A stretch of 30,245 bases of DNA from an uncultured Campylobacter sp. (GTDB lineage: Bacteria; Campylobacterota; Campylobacteria; Campylobacterales; Campylobacteraceae), in the NCBI GenBank assembly GCA_947090385.1, contig CAMUNZ010000007.1:1-30245 (forward strand). Reading direction: 5' to 3'. Made by a program: the position numbers and the translations under genes. Position 1 is the stretch's first letter. Each line of letters starts with the position of its first letter. A model generated the notes under the pieces. It worked only from the letters and a program-made list of their open reading frames with translations, did no database searches and had not been told where the DNA came from. Below are positions 15,316 to 23,071 of the stretch, in pieces.

Positions 15316-16404
15316 ATGGGTTTTTTAAAGTTATATGATTCTAGATTTTTTTGGTTTTTTTTATTTATTATTCCGCTTAGTTTTGTTATTTTTTCTCATA
15401 CATTTTTTCAAAATTTTTTATATATGCAACCTTGTACTTTGTGCGTTTATATCCGTTTTTATATGCTTATGATTACTTTTTTTGCAATTTTTGCTTGGAT
15501 AGATCCAGAAAATTTTATTTTTTCACTTGTTAGTTTTTTTGGGACGGCTTTTGCTACTTTTATGGGGCTTTTTAGTTCTTATAAACTTTACACGATAAAA
15601 CATCAAACATCACAACTTTTCGGAAGTACTTGCGGAGAAACTCCTAATTTTTTTGGTTTTGATTTGACTATTTTTCCTATTTTTGTTGCCAGTGGTGATT
15701 GCGTATACGATGCGCCAGTTTTGCCAGAATTTGCAAGACCAAGAAATTTACAAGAGTTTTTTATAAATTTTTATGATGAAGGTTGGTATTTAATACCGCA
15801 ATATAAATTTATTGATATGTCGGAGTTTTGTTTAGGATTTTTTGGATTGATTTTATCTGTTTTGGCATTAAATTTTATAAGTCAAATTTTTTATAAATCA
15901 AAAGCAAAATATGTAGCTAGTCAGTTTAACAAAAAGCCATATTTTAAAAAAAGAAATATAAAACAATCTAAAAAAATAAAAAAAGAAAAAGAAGAAGAAA
16001 TTCAAAGAGACAATTTGCCTGAAAAACAAAGCCAAATAAATGGAAATGTAAAAAATGATGAAGTAGAAGAAAAAACAGAAGAAAAGGTTGAAATTGATCA
16101 AAACTTAAATCAAGAAGTAATTCCGTCTATTTTTGATGATAAACAAAATTTAGAAAATTTCGAGCCAGAAAAAAATGAAAATTATGAAATTTTAGAAGAA
16201 AAACAAAAAAATGCAGAATTTCAAAATTTAGAAAATTCAGAAAAAATAGAACCTAAACAGGATTTGCAACAAACACAAGAGAGTTTAAATGACGAATTGT
16301 TTAGCAAAAAACGCAAAATAAGAGAACAACCTGTAAAAAAATCATTTTTTGAAGATTTAATAGATAAAATCAAGGCAAATATCGACAATATAAGAGGTCA
16401 ATAA
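15316..16404 (+). CDS. DsbI/DsbB-type thiol oxidase with long charged C-terminal tail
   Basis: A 362-residue protein. The first ~190 residues form a DsbB-like four-helix membrane domain. The quinone-linked cysteine pair is C40-T-L-C43 (MQPCTLCVYIRF) and the periplasmic pair is C106 (GSTCGE) and C129 (SGDCVYD). Family knowledge: reoxidation of a periplasmic DsbA-type oxidase, passing electrons to quinone. The CVYIRFYM context resembles Campylobacter DsbI more than E. coli DsbB. From about residue 193 the protein becomes a basic stretch and then a Glu/Lys/Asn/Gln-rich tail (to 362) with repeated LENFEPEK/LENSEKIEPK-like units, probably cytoplasmic and disordered or coiled. That tail is unusual. 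The gene is monocistronic and ends in a hairpin terminator. Confidence 0.85.
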   Translation: MGFLKLYDSRFFWFFLFIIPLSFVIFSHTFFQNFLYMQPCTLCVYIRFYMLMITFFAIFAWIDPENFIFSLVSFFGTAFATFMGLFSSYKLYTIKHQTSQLFGSTCGETPNFFGFDLTIFPIFVASGDCVYDAPVLPEFARPRNLQEFFINFYDEGWYLIPQYKFIDMSEFCLGFFGLILSVLALNFISQIFYKSKAKYVASQFNKKPYFKKRNIKQSKKIKKEKEEEIQRDNLPEKQSQINGNVKNDEVEEKTEEKVEIDQNLNQEVIPSIFDDKQNLENFEPEKNENYEILEEKQKNAEFQNLENSEKIEPKQDLQQTQESLNDELFSKKRKIREQPVKKSFFEDLIDKIKANIDNIRGQ

Positions 16405-16436
16405 CACAATTTTATATTTTAATTGTATTATTTTTT
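16400..16436 (+). terminator. Terminator after dsbI
   Basis: AATAACACAATT (16400-16411) pairs with AATTGTATTATT (16421-16432) with one mismatch and a 9-base loop, followed by a T run (16431-16436). It overlaps the dsbI stop and the 3' end of the convergent GGDEF-like gene. Confidence 0.6.
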
Positions 16437-17461
16437 AGTTTTTTATTCTCAAATTTTTTCTTGCATTCTTGTATCAAATCATTGCTATTTTTTGTAGAAT
16501 GATTTGAAATTGTGATTGCTAAATTTACATTTACATTGAAATTTTTATTTCGGAATTTAAAATTCTTATTTGATATGCTTTTTTGAATTTTATTTGCCAT
16601 ATTTATAAGCGAGCTAATTTGCGGATTGTGAGAAACCAATATAAACTCATTAAACATAGTTTTACACAAAAGATCGTTTTTGTTGATCATTTTTTTGATC
16701 TCGTGTGCTGATTTTTGGATAATTTCATAAACAAAATCTGTCGAACAATTATCATTAATTTTGTTTAAATTTAAAAATTTGATAATAACAAGACCAATTT
16801 GTTTTTTATTTTTTAAAAATAATTCTATATTTTCTATGGCTATATTTTCATGTGGAAGTCCACTGATTTCGTCTATTTGCTTATCTTTTTTATTTGAATT
16901 TTCTAATTGTTTTTCTAAAGATTTTATATTTTCGCAAAGTTGTTTATTTAAATTTGTTATTTCGCAATTTTTTGTCAAAATAGCATTTATTAGAGAATTT
17001 ACGCTTTCTGTTAATACATTTTTTGATCTATTTTGTTTTATTTTCTCGTAAGCTTTTTGCGGCGAAATTCCATTATTTATTAAATTTATTTGTAATATTA
17101 AATTTTCATAATTCGGTAAAAATTCGTCATTTATCCATTGTGATAAAAATATCACAAGCTCATAAAATTTTGTTTGATCTTCGCTTATGGCATCACATAA
17201 TTTGCTTAAATTTTCATTGAAATTTCGACATCTATTTTGGCTTTTTACTATAAAATCTTGCGAAATTTTTGCATTTAGCATCAATTTTTGTTCGCCAAAA
17301 AACTCATTTGCACTAAAAACACCAAGTTTTTTAAAGAAATTTTGAATTTCTAATAAATTTAACTCATCATTTACAAAACTACTTTTTGTTTCGTTTATTA
17401 TATCTATGAAATTTTTGTAGTTTTGCACAATAAATTTTAAATCTTCTTTTATCTCGTTCAT
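16412..17461 (-). CDS. Degenerate GGDEF-domain protein
   Basis: A 349-residue protein with no membrane segment. Residues 1-190 are helical, and a coiled-coil-like stretch (about 165-195) leads into a GGDEF-fold domain (about 196-325). The domain entry DEISGLPHENIAIEN mirrors the family's DxLTGLxNR. The metal-binding aspartate is replaced by K228 (VIIKFLNLNKIND in place of LIDLDxFKxIND). The GGDEF signature itself reads MFNEF (269-273). Diguanylate cyclase activity is therefore very unlikely; a nucleotide-binding or scaffold role is possible. The ATG at 17461 is 2 bases after the PAS gene stop, so both are produced together. The PAS protein is its likely partner (inference). Confidence 0.72.
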   Translation of the reverse strand: MNEIKEDLKFIVQNYKNFIDIINETKSSFVNDELNLLEIQNFFKKLGVFSANEFFGEQKLMLNAKISQDFIVKSQNRCRNFNENLSKLCDAISEDQTKFYELVIFLSQWINDEFLPNYENLILQINLINNGISPQKAYEKIKQNRSKNVLTESVNSLINAILTKNCEITNLNKQLCENIKSLEKQLENSNKKDKQIDEISGLPHENIAIENIELFLKNKKQIGLVIIKFLNLNKINDNCSTDFVYEIIQKSAHEIKKMINKNDLLCKTMFNEFILVSHNPQISSLINMANKIQKSISNKNFKFRNKNFNVNVNLAITISNHSTKNSNDLIQECKKKFENKKLKNNTIKI

Positions 17462-17463
17462 TT

Positions 17464-18039
17464 CTATCCAAATATCTTTTTCATAGCTGCGAAAAACAGT
17501 TCCAAAATTGTATTTGAGCTAATTGTTTTGTTTATAAAATCTTTGTAATTTGTATTTTTTGAAGCTAAAAAATTATTTAAGAATTGTTCACTAGCTTCCA
17601 TTCCGCCGGTTTTTTCTATTTCTACTAATTTTTTATAAATCGGAGCCATGATTTCTATAGCTTTTCTTGGCGCTGCTTTTCTAAAAGCTGTATATTGCAC
17701 GATTTGTTCAGTTTGTGGATCTCTTCTGCTTTCAAAATCTGTTAATACCCAATAATATCTTCCATCTTTTGCTAAATTTTTTACCACCGCTCTAAAAGTT
17801 TCGCCTCTTTTTATAGTTTCCCACATTAATTTAAAAGCGATTTTTGGCATATCTGGATGCCTTACGATATTGTGCGGAGAACCAATTAACTCGTCGTGCG
17901 TATATCTGCAAATTTCTGTAAAATAATCATTTGCATAAGTTATAACTCCTGCTTGATCTGTTTTAGAAACGATATAGCGTTTCGGATCTAACATGATTTC
18001 TTCGTTAACTGGAATTGGCTTTTTGATTTGTTTTTGCAT
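17464..18039 (-). CDS. Aer/CetB-type PAS domain protein (copy 2)
   Basis: A 191-residue paralogue of the protein at 8145-8723, sharing PVNEEIMLDPKRYIVSKTD, GVITYAN, IGSPHNIVRHPDMPK, NLAKDGRYYWVLTDFE and TAFRKAAPRKA. It has a single PAS domain (about 20-115) of the FAD-binding Aer type and a helical tail, with no receptor, kinase or output domain. It has its own promoter (TATAAT at 18079-18074) and AAGGAAAG ribosome site before the ATG at 18039. The degenerate GGDEF gene follows after 2 bases. Redox/energy sensing with FAD is family inference. The tail differs more between the copies than the PAS part, suggesting different partners. Confidence 0.88.
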   Translation of the reverse strand: MQKQIKKPIPVNEEIMLDPKRYIVSKTDQAGVITYANDYFTEICRYTHDELIGSPHNIVRHPDMPKIAFKLMWETIKRGETFRAVVKNLAKDGRYYWVLTDFESRRDPQTEQIVQYTAFRKAAPRKAIEIMAPIYKKLVEIEKTGGMEASEQFLNNFLASKNTNYKDFINKTISSNTILELFFAAMKKIFG

Positions 18040-18073
18040 AAAAACTTTCCTTGAAATAATAAAATTATCCGTG

Positions 18074-18079
18074 ATTATA
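18074..18079 (-). promoter_or_regulatory. -10 element for the PAS/GGDEF operon
   Basis: Minus-strand TATAAT in AATTTAATATAATCACGG, 35 bases before the ATG at 18039, within the 102-base divergent gap. Confidence 0.65.
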
Positions 18080-18100
18080 TTAAATTTAACTTTAATTTAG

Positions 18101-18106
18101 TATAAT
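18101..18106 (+). promoter_or_regulatory. -10 element for the orphan gene at 18142
   Basis: TATAAT in TTTAGTATAATCTTATTG, with an AT-rich upstream region and an AAGG ribosome site at about 18128-18131. It lies back to back with the PAS-gene promoter. Confidence 0.65.
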
Positions 18107-18141
18107 CTTATTGCTTGTAATTTTTATAAGGTTTTAAAATT

Positions 18142-18579
18142 ATGAAAAAAGATTTAGCTATAAAAACGATTAAAGAATTAGCGTCTCAACAAACTTTTCT
18201 AATGTTTCGTATAAAGAAAATGATTTACAATAGAGAAAATTCCGATATTGCAAACATTTATGCTTATGACACCATTTTTAAAACAACAATTTTTAATCCT
18301 TATCATAAATTTTATGAATTAATGGGTGGATATTTTTATGACAAAATTACAGATGCTTATGAAATTTGGTGGCAAGATTGTGAAAAAATTTATCAAATGC
18401 TTTATAAAGAACCAAGAGATATCAAAAAACCAAAGATAAAATCAATTAGCGAAAGTGATTTGGATATTTTAAAAAGTAGATATGACGATTTAAAAAATAT
18501 AAGCGCGGAGCTTGTAACTGCATTAAACGATTCAAATGATAGATTAAATGCATTAAATGATAGCAAATTTTCTGATTAG
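18142..18579 (+). CDS. Uncharacterised small helical protein
   Basis: A 145-residue protein that I do not recognise. It has no signal peptide or membrane helix. The N-terminal part is basic (KKDLAIKTIKELASQQ), a central aromatic region contains YEIWWQDCEKIYQMLY, and the C-terminal ~45 residues (SESDLDILKSRYDDL to NDRLNALNDS) look like a coiled coil with an ALNDSND/ALNDSK repeat. The size and coiled tail recall phasin-like or structural accessory proteins, but there is no motif to support that. It has a clear promoter and a strong hairpin terminator of its own, so it is an independent transcription unit, divergent from the PAS/GGDEF operon. Confidence 0.75.
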   Translation: MKKDLAIKTIKELASQQTFLMFRIKKMIYNRENSDIANIYAYDTIFKTTIFNPYHKFYELMGGYFYDKITDAYEIWWQDCEKIYQMLYKEPRDIKKPKIKSISESDLDILKSRYDDLKNISAELVTALNDSNDRLNALNDSKFSD

Positions 18580-18606
18580 TAAAATTTTAATAATCAGAAA
18601 ATTTTT
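18565..18606 (+). terminator. Rho-independent terminator after the 18142 gene
   Basis: A perfect 14-base inverted repeat (18565-18578 with 18591-18604), 12-base loop, then TTTTT. The left arm includes the last codons of the gene and its TAG stop. Confidence 0.75.
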
Positions 18607-18669
18607 GAGTTTTTTAGTTTAATTTTAAACAAATTTTTAGGGTTTTTATCGTTAATAAATAGTATTTTT

Positions 18670-19269
18670 CTAATCTATTGCTTTAAAAATTTCGATTTTG
18701 TGTTTTGATAAATCATTTTCTAAATGATATTGCAAAAGCGGCGAAAGTTTTGCAAAACTAGATTTTCCATTTCCATAAAAAATCTCTTCTTCACTCAGTT
18801 TTTTGCTATCATCACTTACAAAATCATTAAAAATTTCTTCATTATTTTTTGTAATTTTTAATTTAAAATCATAAGTTACAAAAGGAAAAGACGAAACTTC
18901 AAAATCATCTTTATCAAAAAATCCAAAAGCAAAATTTTGTAGTTTTGGATAAATTGCTATTTGTGCTTTATTTATCGTTTCTAGATCATCTGTGATGATA
19001 ACATCTTTGTAAAAATGTTTAAAAAATTTATATGTAGATTTTGAAGCAAATTCTTCTAAATTTATTTCAAATTTTTCATCTTTTCCAATTTTGGATGATG
19101 ATTTGAAAGTTTGATTTTCTTTTTTGTCTAAAACTACAACAATTTGCGGTTTTGTTTTTGGATCTACAATTTGTATGTCATGGCCTAAATTTGCTTCGTT
19201 ATAAATTGCTTGGTGTGAGCATCCACACCACCAAAATCCAAGTAAAAATAAAAATAATATTTTTTTCAT
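18670..19269 (-). CDS. Lipoprotein of unknown function
   Basis: A 199-residue protein with a lipoprotein signal (MKKILFLFLLGFWWCGC, lipid-attached Cys at 17 by the WCGC box). The mature part alternates strand-like segments (IQIVD, QIVVVLD, VIITDD, AQIAIYPKLQNFAFGF, FVTYDFKLKIT), as in outer-membrane-associated lipoproteins of the YajG or LptE/DUF799 type. No diagnostic motif lets me choose among these. A strong AAGGTGA site precedes the ATG. It is monocistronic, divergent from aspA and convergent with the orphan at 18142. Real gene, function unknown. Confidence 0.8.
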   Translation of the reverse strand: MKKILFLFLLGFWWCGCSHQAIYNEANLGHDIQIVDPKTKPQIVVVLDKKENQTFKSSSKIGKDEKFEINLEEFASKSTYKFFKHFYKDVIITDDLETINKAQIAIYPKLQNFAFGFFDKDDFEVSSFPFVTYDFKLKITKNNEEIFNDFVSDDSKKLSEEEIFYGNGKSSFAKLSPLLQYHLENDLSKHKIEIFKAID

Positions 19270-19426
19270 TTTTTATCACCTTTTTCATATGTATGAAGTA
19301 AGTTTATCTAAAAAGAAAAATCTTTTACCTTAAAAATTAATTAATTTTTGGAAATTTGTTGGCTATTTTATGACATTTGATTTGGTTTTTTGTTGTGTGG
19401 CTAAAACCTTATTTTTTTTAATACTA

Positions 19427-19432
19427 TATAAT
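19427..19432 (+). promoter_or_regulatory. Distal -10-like element upstream of aspA
   Basis: TATAAT in TACTATATAATTTTTTAAG. It overlaps the first copy of a tandem 15-base repeat and is a candidate second promoter for aspA. Confidence 0.4.
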
Positions 19433-19464
19433 TTTTTAAGTTATATTTTATTTTTTAAGTTATA
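19431..19464. repeat. Tandem 15-base direct repeat in the aspA promoter
   Basis: ATTTTTTAAGTTATA occurs at 19431-19445 and again at 19450-19464, start to start 19 bases, about two helical turns. The second copy runs into the -10 element TATAAT. It could be a duplicated promoter or paired regulator sites. In such AT-rich sequence a chance or slippage origin is also possible. Confidence 0.6.
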
Positions 19465-19466
19465 AT
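19461..19466 (+). promoter_or_regulatory. Proximal -10 element of aspA
   Basis: TATAAT in TTTTTTAAGTTATAATATGC, with T-rich upstream sequence, 38 bases before the aspA ATG. A strong AAGGAG site (19491-19496) follows. The rest of the 234-base gap 19270-19503 shows no gene. Confidence 0.65.
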
Positions 19467-19503
19467 ATGCACTCACATTAAATTTTCTACAAGGAGAAAA
19501 ATT

Positions 19504-20913
19504 ATGGCAACCAGAAAAGAACATGATTTTATTGGTGAGTTAGAGATAGATGACAGCGTCTATTACGGTGTCCAAACTTTTAGAGCATTAGAAAATTTCC
19601 ACATGACAGGCAGAAGATTCAAAGATTATCCATTTTTTGTAAAAGCTTTTGCACAAATTAAAAAAGCAGCAGCTTTGGCAAACAAAGAAGTTGGTGTTTT
19701 ATGTCCTGAAAGAGCTGACGCTATCGCAAAAGCAGCTGATAAAATTATAGCTGGAGAATATTTAGATCAATTTGTTGTTGATATGATTCAAGGCGGAGCT
19801 GGAACTTCTACAAATATGAATACAAATGAAGTTATTACAAATATTGCCCTAGAAAGCATGGGACACAAAAAAGGCGAATACAAATATCTTCATCCAAATG
19901 ATAATACAAATTTAGGCCAAAGTACAAACGACACATATCCTAGTTCAATCAAAGTTGCAACTTATGCAAAACTTACAGATCTTTTAAAAGCAATGGAAGG
20001 TTTAAAAGCAGAACTTGAGAAAAAAGGCTCTGAATATAAAGATATGATAAAAATGGGTAGAACCGAACTTGAAGATGCTGTTCCTACCACACTTGGAAAT
20101 ACATTTAACGCATTTGCAAGCTATATAAAAGCAGATATTGAAGCAGTTAAAAATGCTAGAGAATTGATGTCATATCTAAATATGGGCGCAACAGCAATCG
20201 GAACTGGAATTAACTGCCATCCTGATTATAAATTTGTTGTTGAGAAAAAATTAAGTGAAATCGCAGGTGTTAAGTTTAAACCTGCATCTGATTTCGTCGC
20301 TGCTACACAGGATACTGCTGATTTTGTGCAAGTTAGTGGTGCATTAAAAACTGCTGCTGTAAGGCTTTCAAAAATTGCAAACGATTTAAGACTTATGAAC
20401 TCAGGTCCAAGATGTGGTTTAGCTGAAATTGAACTTCCAAAAATGCAACCAGGTAGCTCAATTATGCCAGGAAAAATAAATCCTGTAATTTGTGAAGTTG
20501 TAGGTGAGGCTTGCTACGAAGTTATCGGAAATGACGTAACAATCATGCTTTGCTCAGAAAGAGGTGAATTTGAACTTAACGCATTTGAGCCAGGCATTGC
20601 ATATGCACTATTTAACTCATTAATCATCCTTGAAAACGCTTATAAAACTTTATCAGATAAAGCTATTAAAAATTTAAAACCACTTCCTGAAAATTGTTTG
20701 AAAGCTGTCTTAAATTCAGTTGGTATCGTAACTGCATTTAACCCAGTAATTGGTTATGAAAATTCAGCTTCAATTGCAAAAGAAGCACTTCAAACTGGTA
20801 AAGCAGTCGGTGATATCGCAATTGAAAGAAAACTTTTGACAAAAGAAGAAGTTGATAAACTTCTAGATCCAAAAAGTATGTTAAACCCACATATGTCACA
20901 TACTGGTAAATAA
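19504..20913 (+). CDS. aspA: Aspartate ammonia-lyase
   Basis: A 469-residue enzyme deaminating L-aspartate to fumarate and ammonia. The fumarase/aspartase superfamily signature GSSIMPGKINPV lies near residues 318-329. Other markers are GAGTSTNMNTNEV near 100-110, the NLGQSTNDTYPS segment and GRTELEDAVPTT. The length matches the family. Amino-acid catabolism through aspartate is central in Campylobacter, and fumarate can act as electron acceptor. The downstream dcuA supplies C4-dicarboxylate exchange, so the pair forms an aspartate-in/succinate-out module. The start is ATG 19504 after AAGGAG. Codon use is more GCA/CCA/CTT-rich than the neighbours, fitting high expression. Confidence 0.98.
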   Translation: MATRKEHDFIGELEIDDSVYYGVQTFRALENFHMTGRRFKDYPFFVKAFAQIKKAAALANKEVGVLCPERADAIAKAADKIIAGEYLDQFVVDMIQGGAGTSTNMNTNEVITNIALESMGHKKGEYKYLHPNDNTNLGQSTNDTYPSSIKVATYAKLTDLLKAMEGLKAELEKKGSEYKDMIKMGRTELEDAVPTTLGNTFNAFASYIKADIEAVKNARELMSYLNMGATAIGTGINCHPDYKFVVEKKLSEIAGVKFKPASDFVAATQDTADFVQVSGALKTAAVRLSKIANDLRLMNSGPRCGLAEIELPKMQPGSSIMPGKINPVICEVVGEACYEVIGNDVTIMLCSERGEFELNAFEPGIAYALFNSLIILENAYKTLSDKAIKNLKPLPENCLKAVLNSVGIVTAFNPVIGYENSASIAKEALQTGKAVGDIAIERKLLTKEEVDKLLDPKSMLNPHMSHTGK

Positions 20914-20926
20914 TTACAATTAAATA

Positions 20927-20953
20927 AAAGCGCGAAGTTAAATTTCGTGCTTT
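20927..20953 (+). terminator. Intercistronic hairpin between aspA and dcuA
   Basis: AAAGCGCGAA (20927-20936) pairs with TTCGTGCTTT (20944-20953) with one G-U pair and a 7-base loop. No long T run follows, and the dcuA ribosome site AAAGGA (20955-20960) comes immediately after. It may be an attenuator or mRNA-processing/stability element rather than a full terminator. Confidence 0.6.
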
Positions 20954-20968
20954 AAAAGGAAAATAAAT

Positions 20969-22315
20969 ATGGATATTTCGCTTATTTTAGAAATTGTCGT
21001 CTTACTTGGAGCGATTTTTATAGGTGTTAAGCTAGGTGGTATCGGCATAGGTTATGCTGGTGGCATAGGTGTTATAATTTTAACAGTTGGTCTTGGATTA
21101 AAAATGGGAAGCATTCCTTGGGATGTTATTTTAATCATAGCTTCTGTTATTTCAGCAATCGGCGCAATGCAAGTTGCTGGTGGGCTTGATTATTTGGTTC
21201 AGTTAGCTGAGAAAATTTTACGCAAAAATCCAAAATATATAAATTTATTAGCTCCGACTGTTACTTATCTTTTGACAATTTTTGCTGGAACTGGACACAC
21301 AGCATTTTCTATGATTCCAGTTATCGCAGAAGTTGCAAAAGGTCAAAACATCAAACCTTCAGTTCCGCTAAGTATCGGCGTAGTTGCATCACAAATCGCA
21401 ATTACAGCAAGCCCAGTTTCAGCAGCCGTTATATTTATGGCTGGCGATAAAGCGCTTGGAGGACTTGGAATTTCATATCCTATTTTACTTGCTATTTGGA
21501 TTCCTACAACATTTTTAGGATGCATGGTAACTGCACTTATAATGAATTTGTTTTGGAATTTAAAACTTGATAGTGACCCAGTTTATAGAGATCGTCTTGC
21601 AAAAGGCTTAGTTGCAGAACCACAAAAAGAAGGCAACTATAAAGAATTGCCAAAAGGCGCAAAAGCTTCTGTTGTAATATTTTTAACAGGCGTTATATTA
21701 GTTGTTTTATATGCATCAGCTATAAGCCCACAATTTGCACTTATTGAAAATGTAAAATTACCAAGAGATGGTGCGATTATGAGTATTATGCTTACAATCG
21801 GCGCGTTAATTGTTATGGTTTGTAAAATTGATGTTGATAAAGTTCCACTTCAAAGCACATTTAGAAGCGGTATGACAGCTTGCATCTGCGTTTTGGGTGT
21901 TGCTTGGCTTGGTGATACTTTTGTATCAAATCACACACAAGAGATTAAAGACTTTGCTGGAAATTTAGTAAAAGATTATCCTGCTTTATTATCAGTTGCA
22001 TTTTTCTTTGCAAGTATGCTTTTATATTCACAAGCAGCAACTGCGAAAGCCTTAGTCCCAACTGTTATCGCAGCTCTTGGATTAAGTGCAGCAAATAACG
22101 GTGATGCTTATATTTTAGTTGCTTCATTTGCAGCAGTTTCAGCACTATTTGTTTTACCAACTTATCCTACACTTTTAGGTGCAGTTCAAATGGACGATAC
22201 TGGAACAACTAGAATTGGAAAATATGTATTTAACCATGCATTCTTTATCCCAGGTGTTTTAGCAATAGCGCTTTCTGTAATATTTGGATTTATTTTAGCT
22301 CCAATATTATTATAA
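20969..22315 (+). CDS. dcuA: Anaerobic C4-dicarboxylate transporter DcuA
   Basis: A 448-residue inner-membrane transporter with about 10-12 helices, exchanging aspartate, fumarate, malate and succinate. The N-terminus reads LGAIFIGVKLGGIGIGYAGG. The conserved 'TIFAGTGHTAFSMIPVI' segment, 'ITASPVSAAV' and the late 'LPTYPTLLGAVQMDDTGTTR' segment are typical of the Dcu family. The DcuA rather than DcuB call rests on linkage to aspA, as in C. jejuni. The start is ATG 20969 after AAAGGA. The gene ends at a strong terminator. Confidence 0.95.
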   Translation: MDISLILEIVVLLGAIFIGVKLGGIGIGYAGGIGVIILTVGLGLKMGSIPWDVILIIASVISAIGAMQVAGGLDYLVQLAEKILRKNPKYINLLAPTVTYLLTIFAGTGHTAFSMIPVIAEVAKGQNIKPSVPLSIGVVASQIAITASPVSAAVIFMAGDKALGGLGISYPILLAIWIPTTFLGCMVTALIMNLFWNLKLDSDPVYRDRLAKGLVAEPQKEGNYKELPKGAKASVVIFLTGVILVVLYASAISPQFALIENVKLPRDGAIMSIMLTIGALIVMVCKIDVDKVPLQSTFRSGMTACICVLGVAWLGDTFVSNHTQEIKDFAGNLVKDYPALLSVAFFFASMLLYSQAATAKALVPTVIAALGLSAANNGDAYILVASFAAVSALFVLPTYPTLLGAVQMDDTGTTRIGKYVFNHAFFIPGVLAIALSVIFGFILAPILL

Positions 22316-22319
22316 ATTT

Positions 22320-22350
22320 AAGCCGAGTTTTCTCGGCTTGTTTATCTCTT
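22320..22350 (+). terminator. Terminator of the aspA-dcuA operon
   Basis: A perfect 8-base stem AAGCCGAG (22320-22327)/CTCGGCTT (22332-22339) with a TTTT loop, followed by a T-rich tail (GTTTATCTCTTTT). It has the highest local GC in its surroundings. Confidence 0.85.
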
Positions 22351-22401
22351 TTAATTGGTAATTTAAAAAAATACATTGTAGCTTTTAGTCGAAAATTTCA
22401 T

Positions 22402-22407
22402 TATAAT
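22402..22407 (+). promoter_or_regulatory. -10 element for the gene at 22433
   Basis: TATAAT in TTTCATTATAATTTGC, 26 bases before the ATG, with AAAGGAT (22421-22427) as ribosome site. Confidence 0.65.
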
Positions 22408-22432
22408 TTGCAAATTTTTTAAAGGATTTGGT

Positions 22433-23071
22433 ATGAAAATTTTATCTATAACTTCTACAACTTGCAAAATTCAAAATACTGAAATTTTTAGTATAAATCC
22501 ATTTGATGATGCAAATATAAAATGCGAAATAGGGGCAATTCATTATGTTTTAGCTTTGATTGTTCAAAAATTTTGTGATGATTTAAAAGATCTTGATGTT
22601 GGTGAAATTAGCGGTGAAAGTAATGTTGGCGAAGAAGAGATTGAAGAGATTTTTAATTTTTTAAAGGATGCCGATTATATTTTGGTTGACGATGATATAA
22701 ATTTGCATTTTGATAGCAAAAATATAAAATTCTTATTGTCAAAAATTTCTGAAGAATTTGGCATTGATATTAAAAATTTAGATGGTAAAGTTTTGAAATT
22801 TAATGAAAATTTTAACGAATTAAAAAAATGTGAGAATTTTGATGGAGCTATTATTTATGAAAAAAATGGAGACGAATTTACTGGCGGACGTTATTTTTCT
22901 ATGGTGGCAAAAATCAAAAATGGCGATTTTTGTGAGATAAAAACAAAAAATATTTGTATAAAAAGAAAATTTAAACTAAATGAGAATCTAAAAGGAACGA
23001 TCGGATTTTTAGGTGTTGATGAGATCAAAAACTACCCATTTGAAGTAGCTAAGATCTCAGTAATTGGCTAA
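22433..23071 (+). CDS. Uncharacterised protein, faintly NuoG-C-terminus-like
   Basis: A 212-residue soluble acidic protein with no signal peptide. I do not recognise it with confidence. The segment from about 139 (GAIIYEKNGDEFTGGRYFS) through 'VAKIKNGDFCEIKTKN' to 'LNENLKGTIGFLG' reads like the small beta-barrel cap of molybdopterin-type oxidoreductases, as at the C-terminus of Campylobacterota NuoG. The first part (ICxLALIVQKF-type helix, YILVDDDINLHFD) resembles the preceding linker. No Fe-S or cofactor-binding cysteine cluster remains. It has its own promoter and ribosome site and is a single-gene unit. It could be a detached cofactor-domain relative or an unrelated protein; the NuoG similarity is a weak impression. 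Confidence 0.65.
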   Translation: MKILSITSTTCKIQNTEIFSINPFDDANIKCEIGAIHYVLALIVQKFCDDLKDLDVGEISGESNVGEEEIEEIFNFLKDADYILVDDDINLHFDSKNIKFLLSKISEEFGIDIKNLDGKVLKFNENFNELKKCENFDGAIIYEKNGDEFTGGRYFSMVAKIKNGDFCEIKTKNICIKRKFKLNENLKGTIGFLGVDEIKNYPFEVAKISVIG

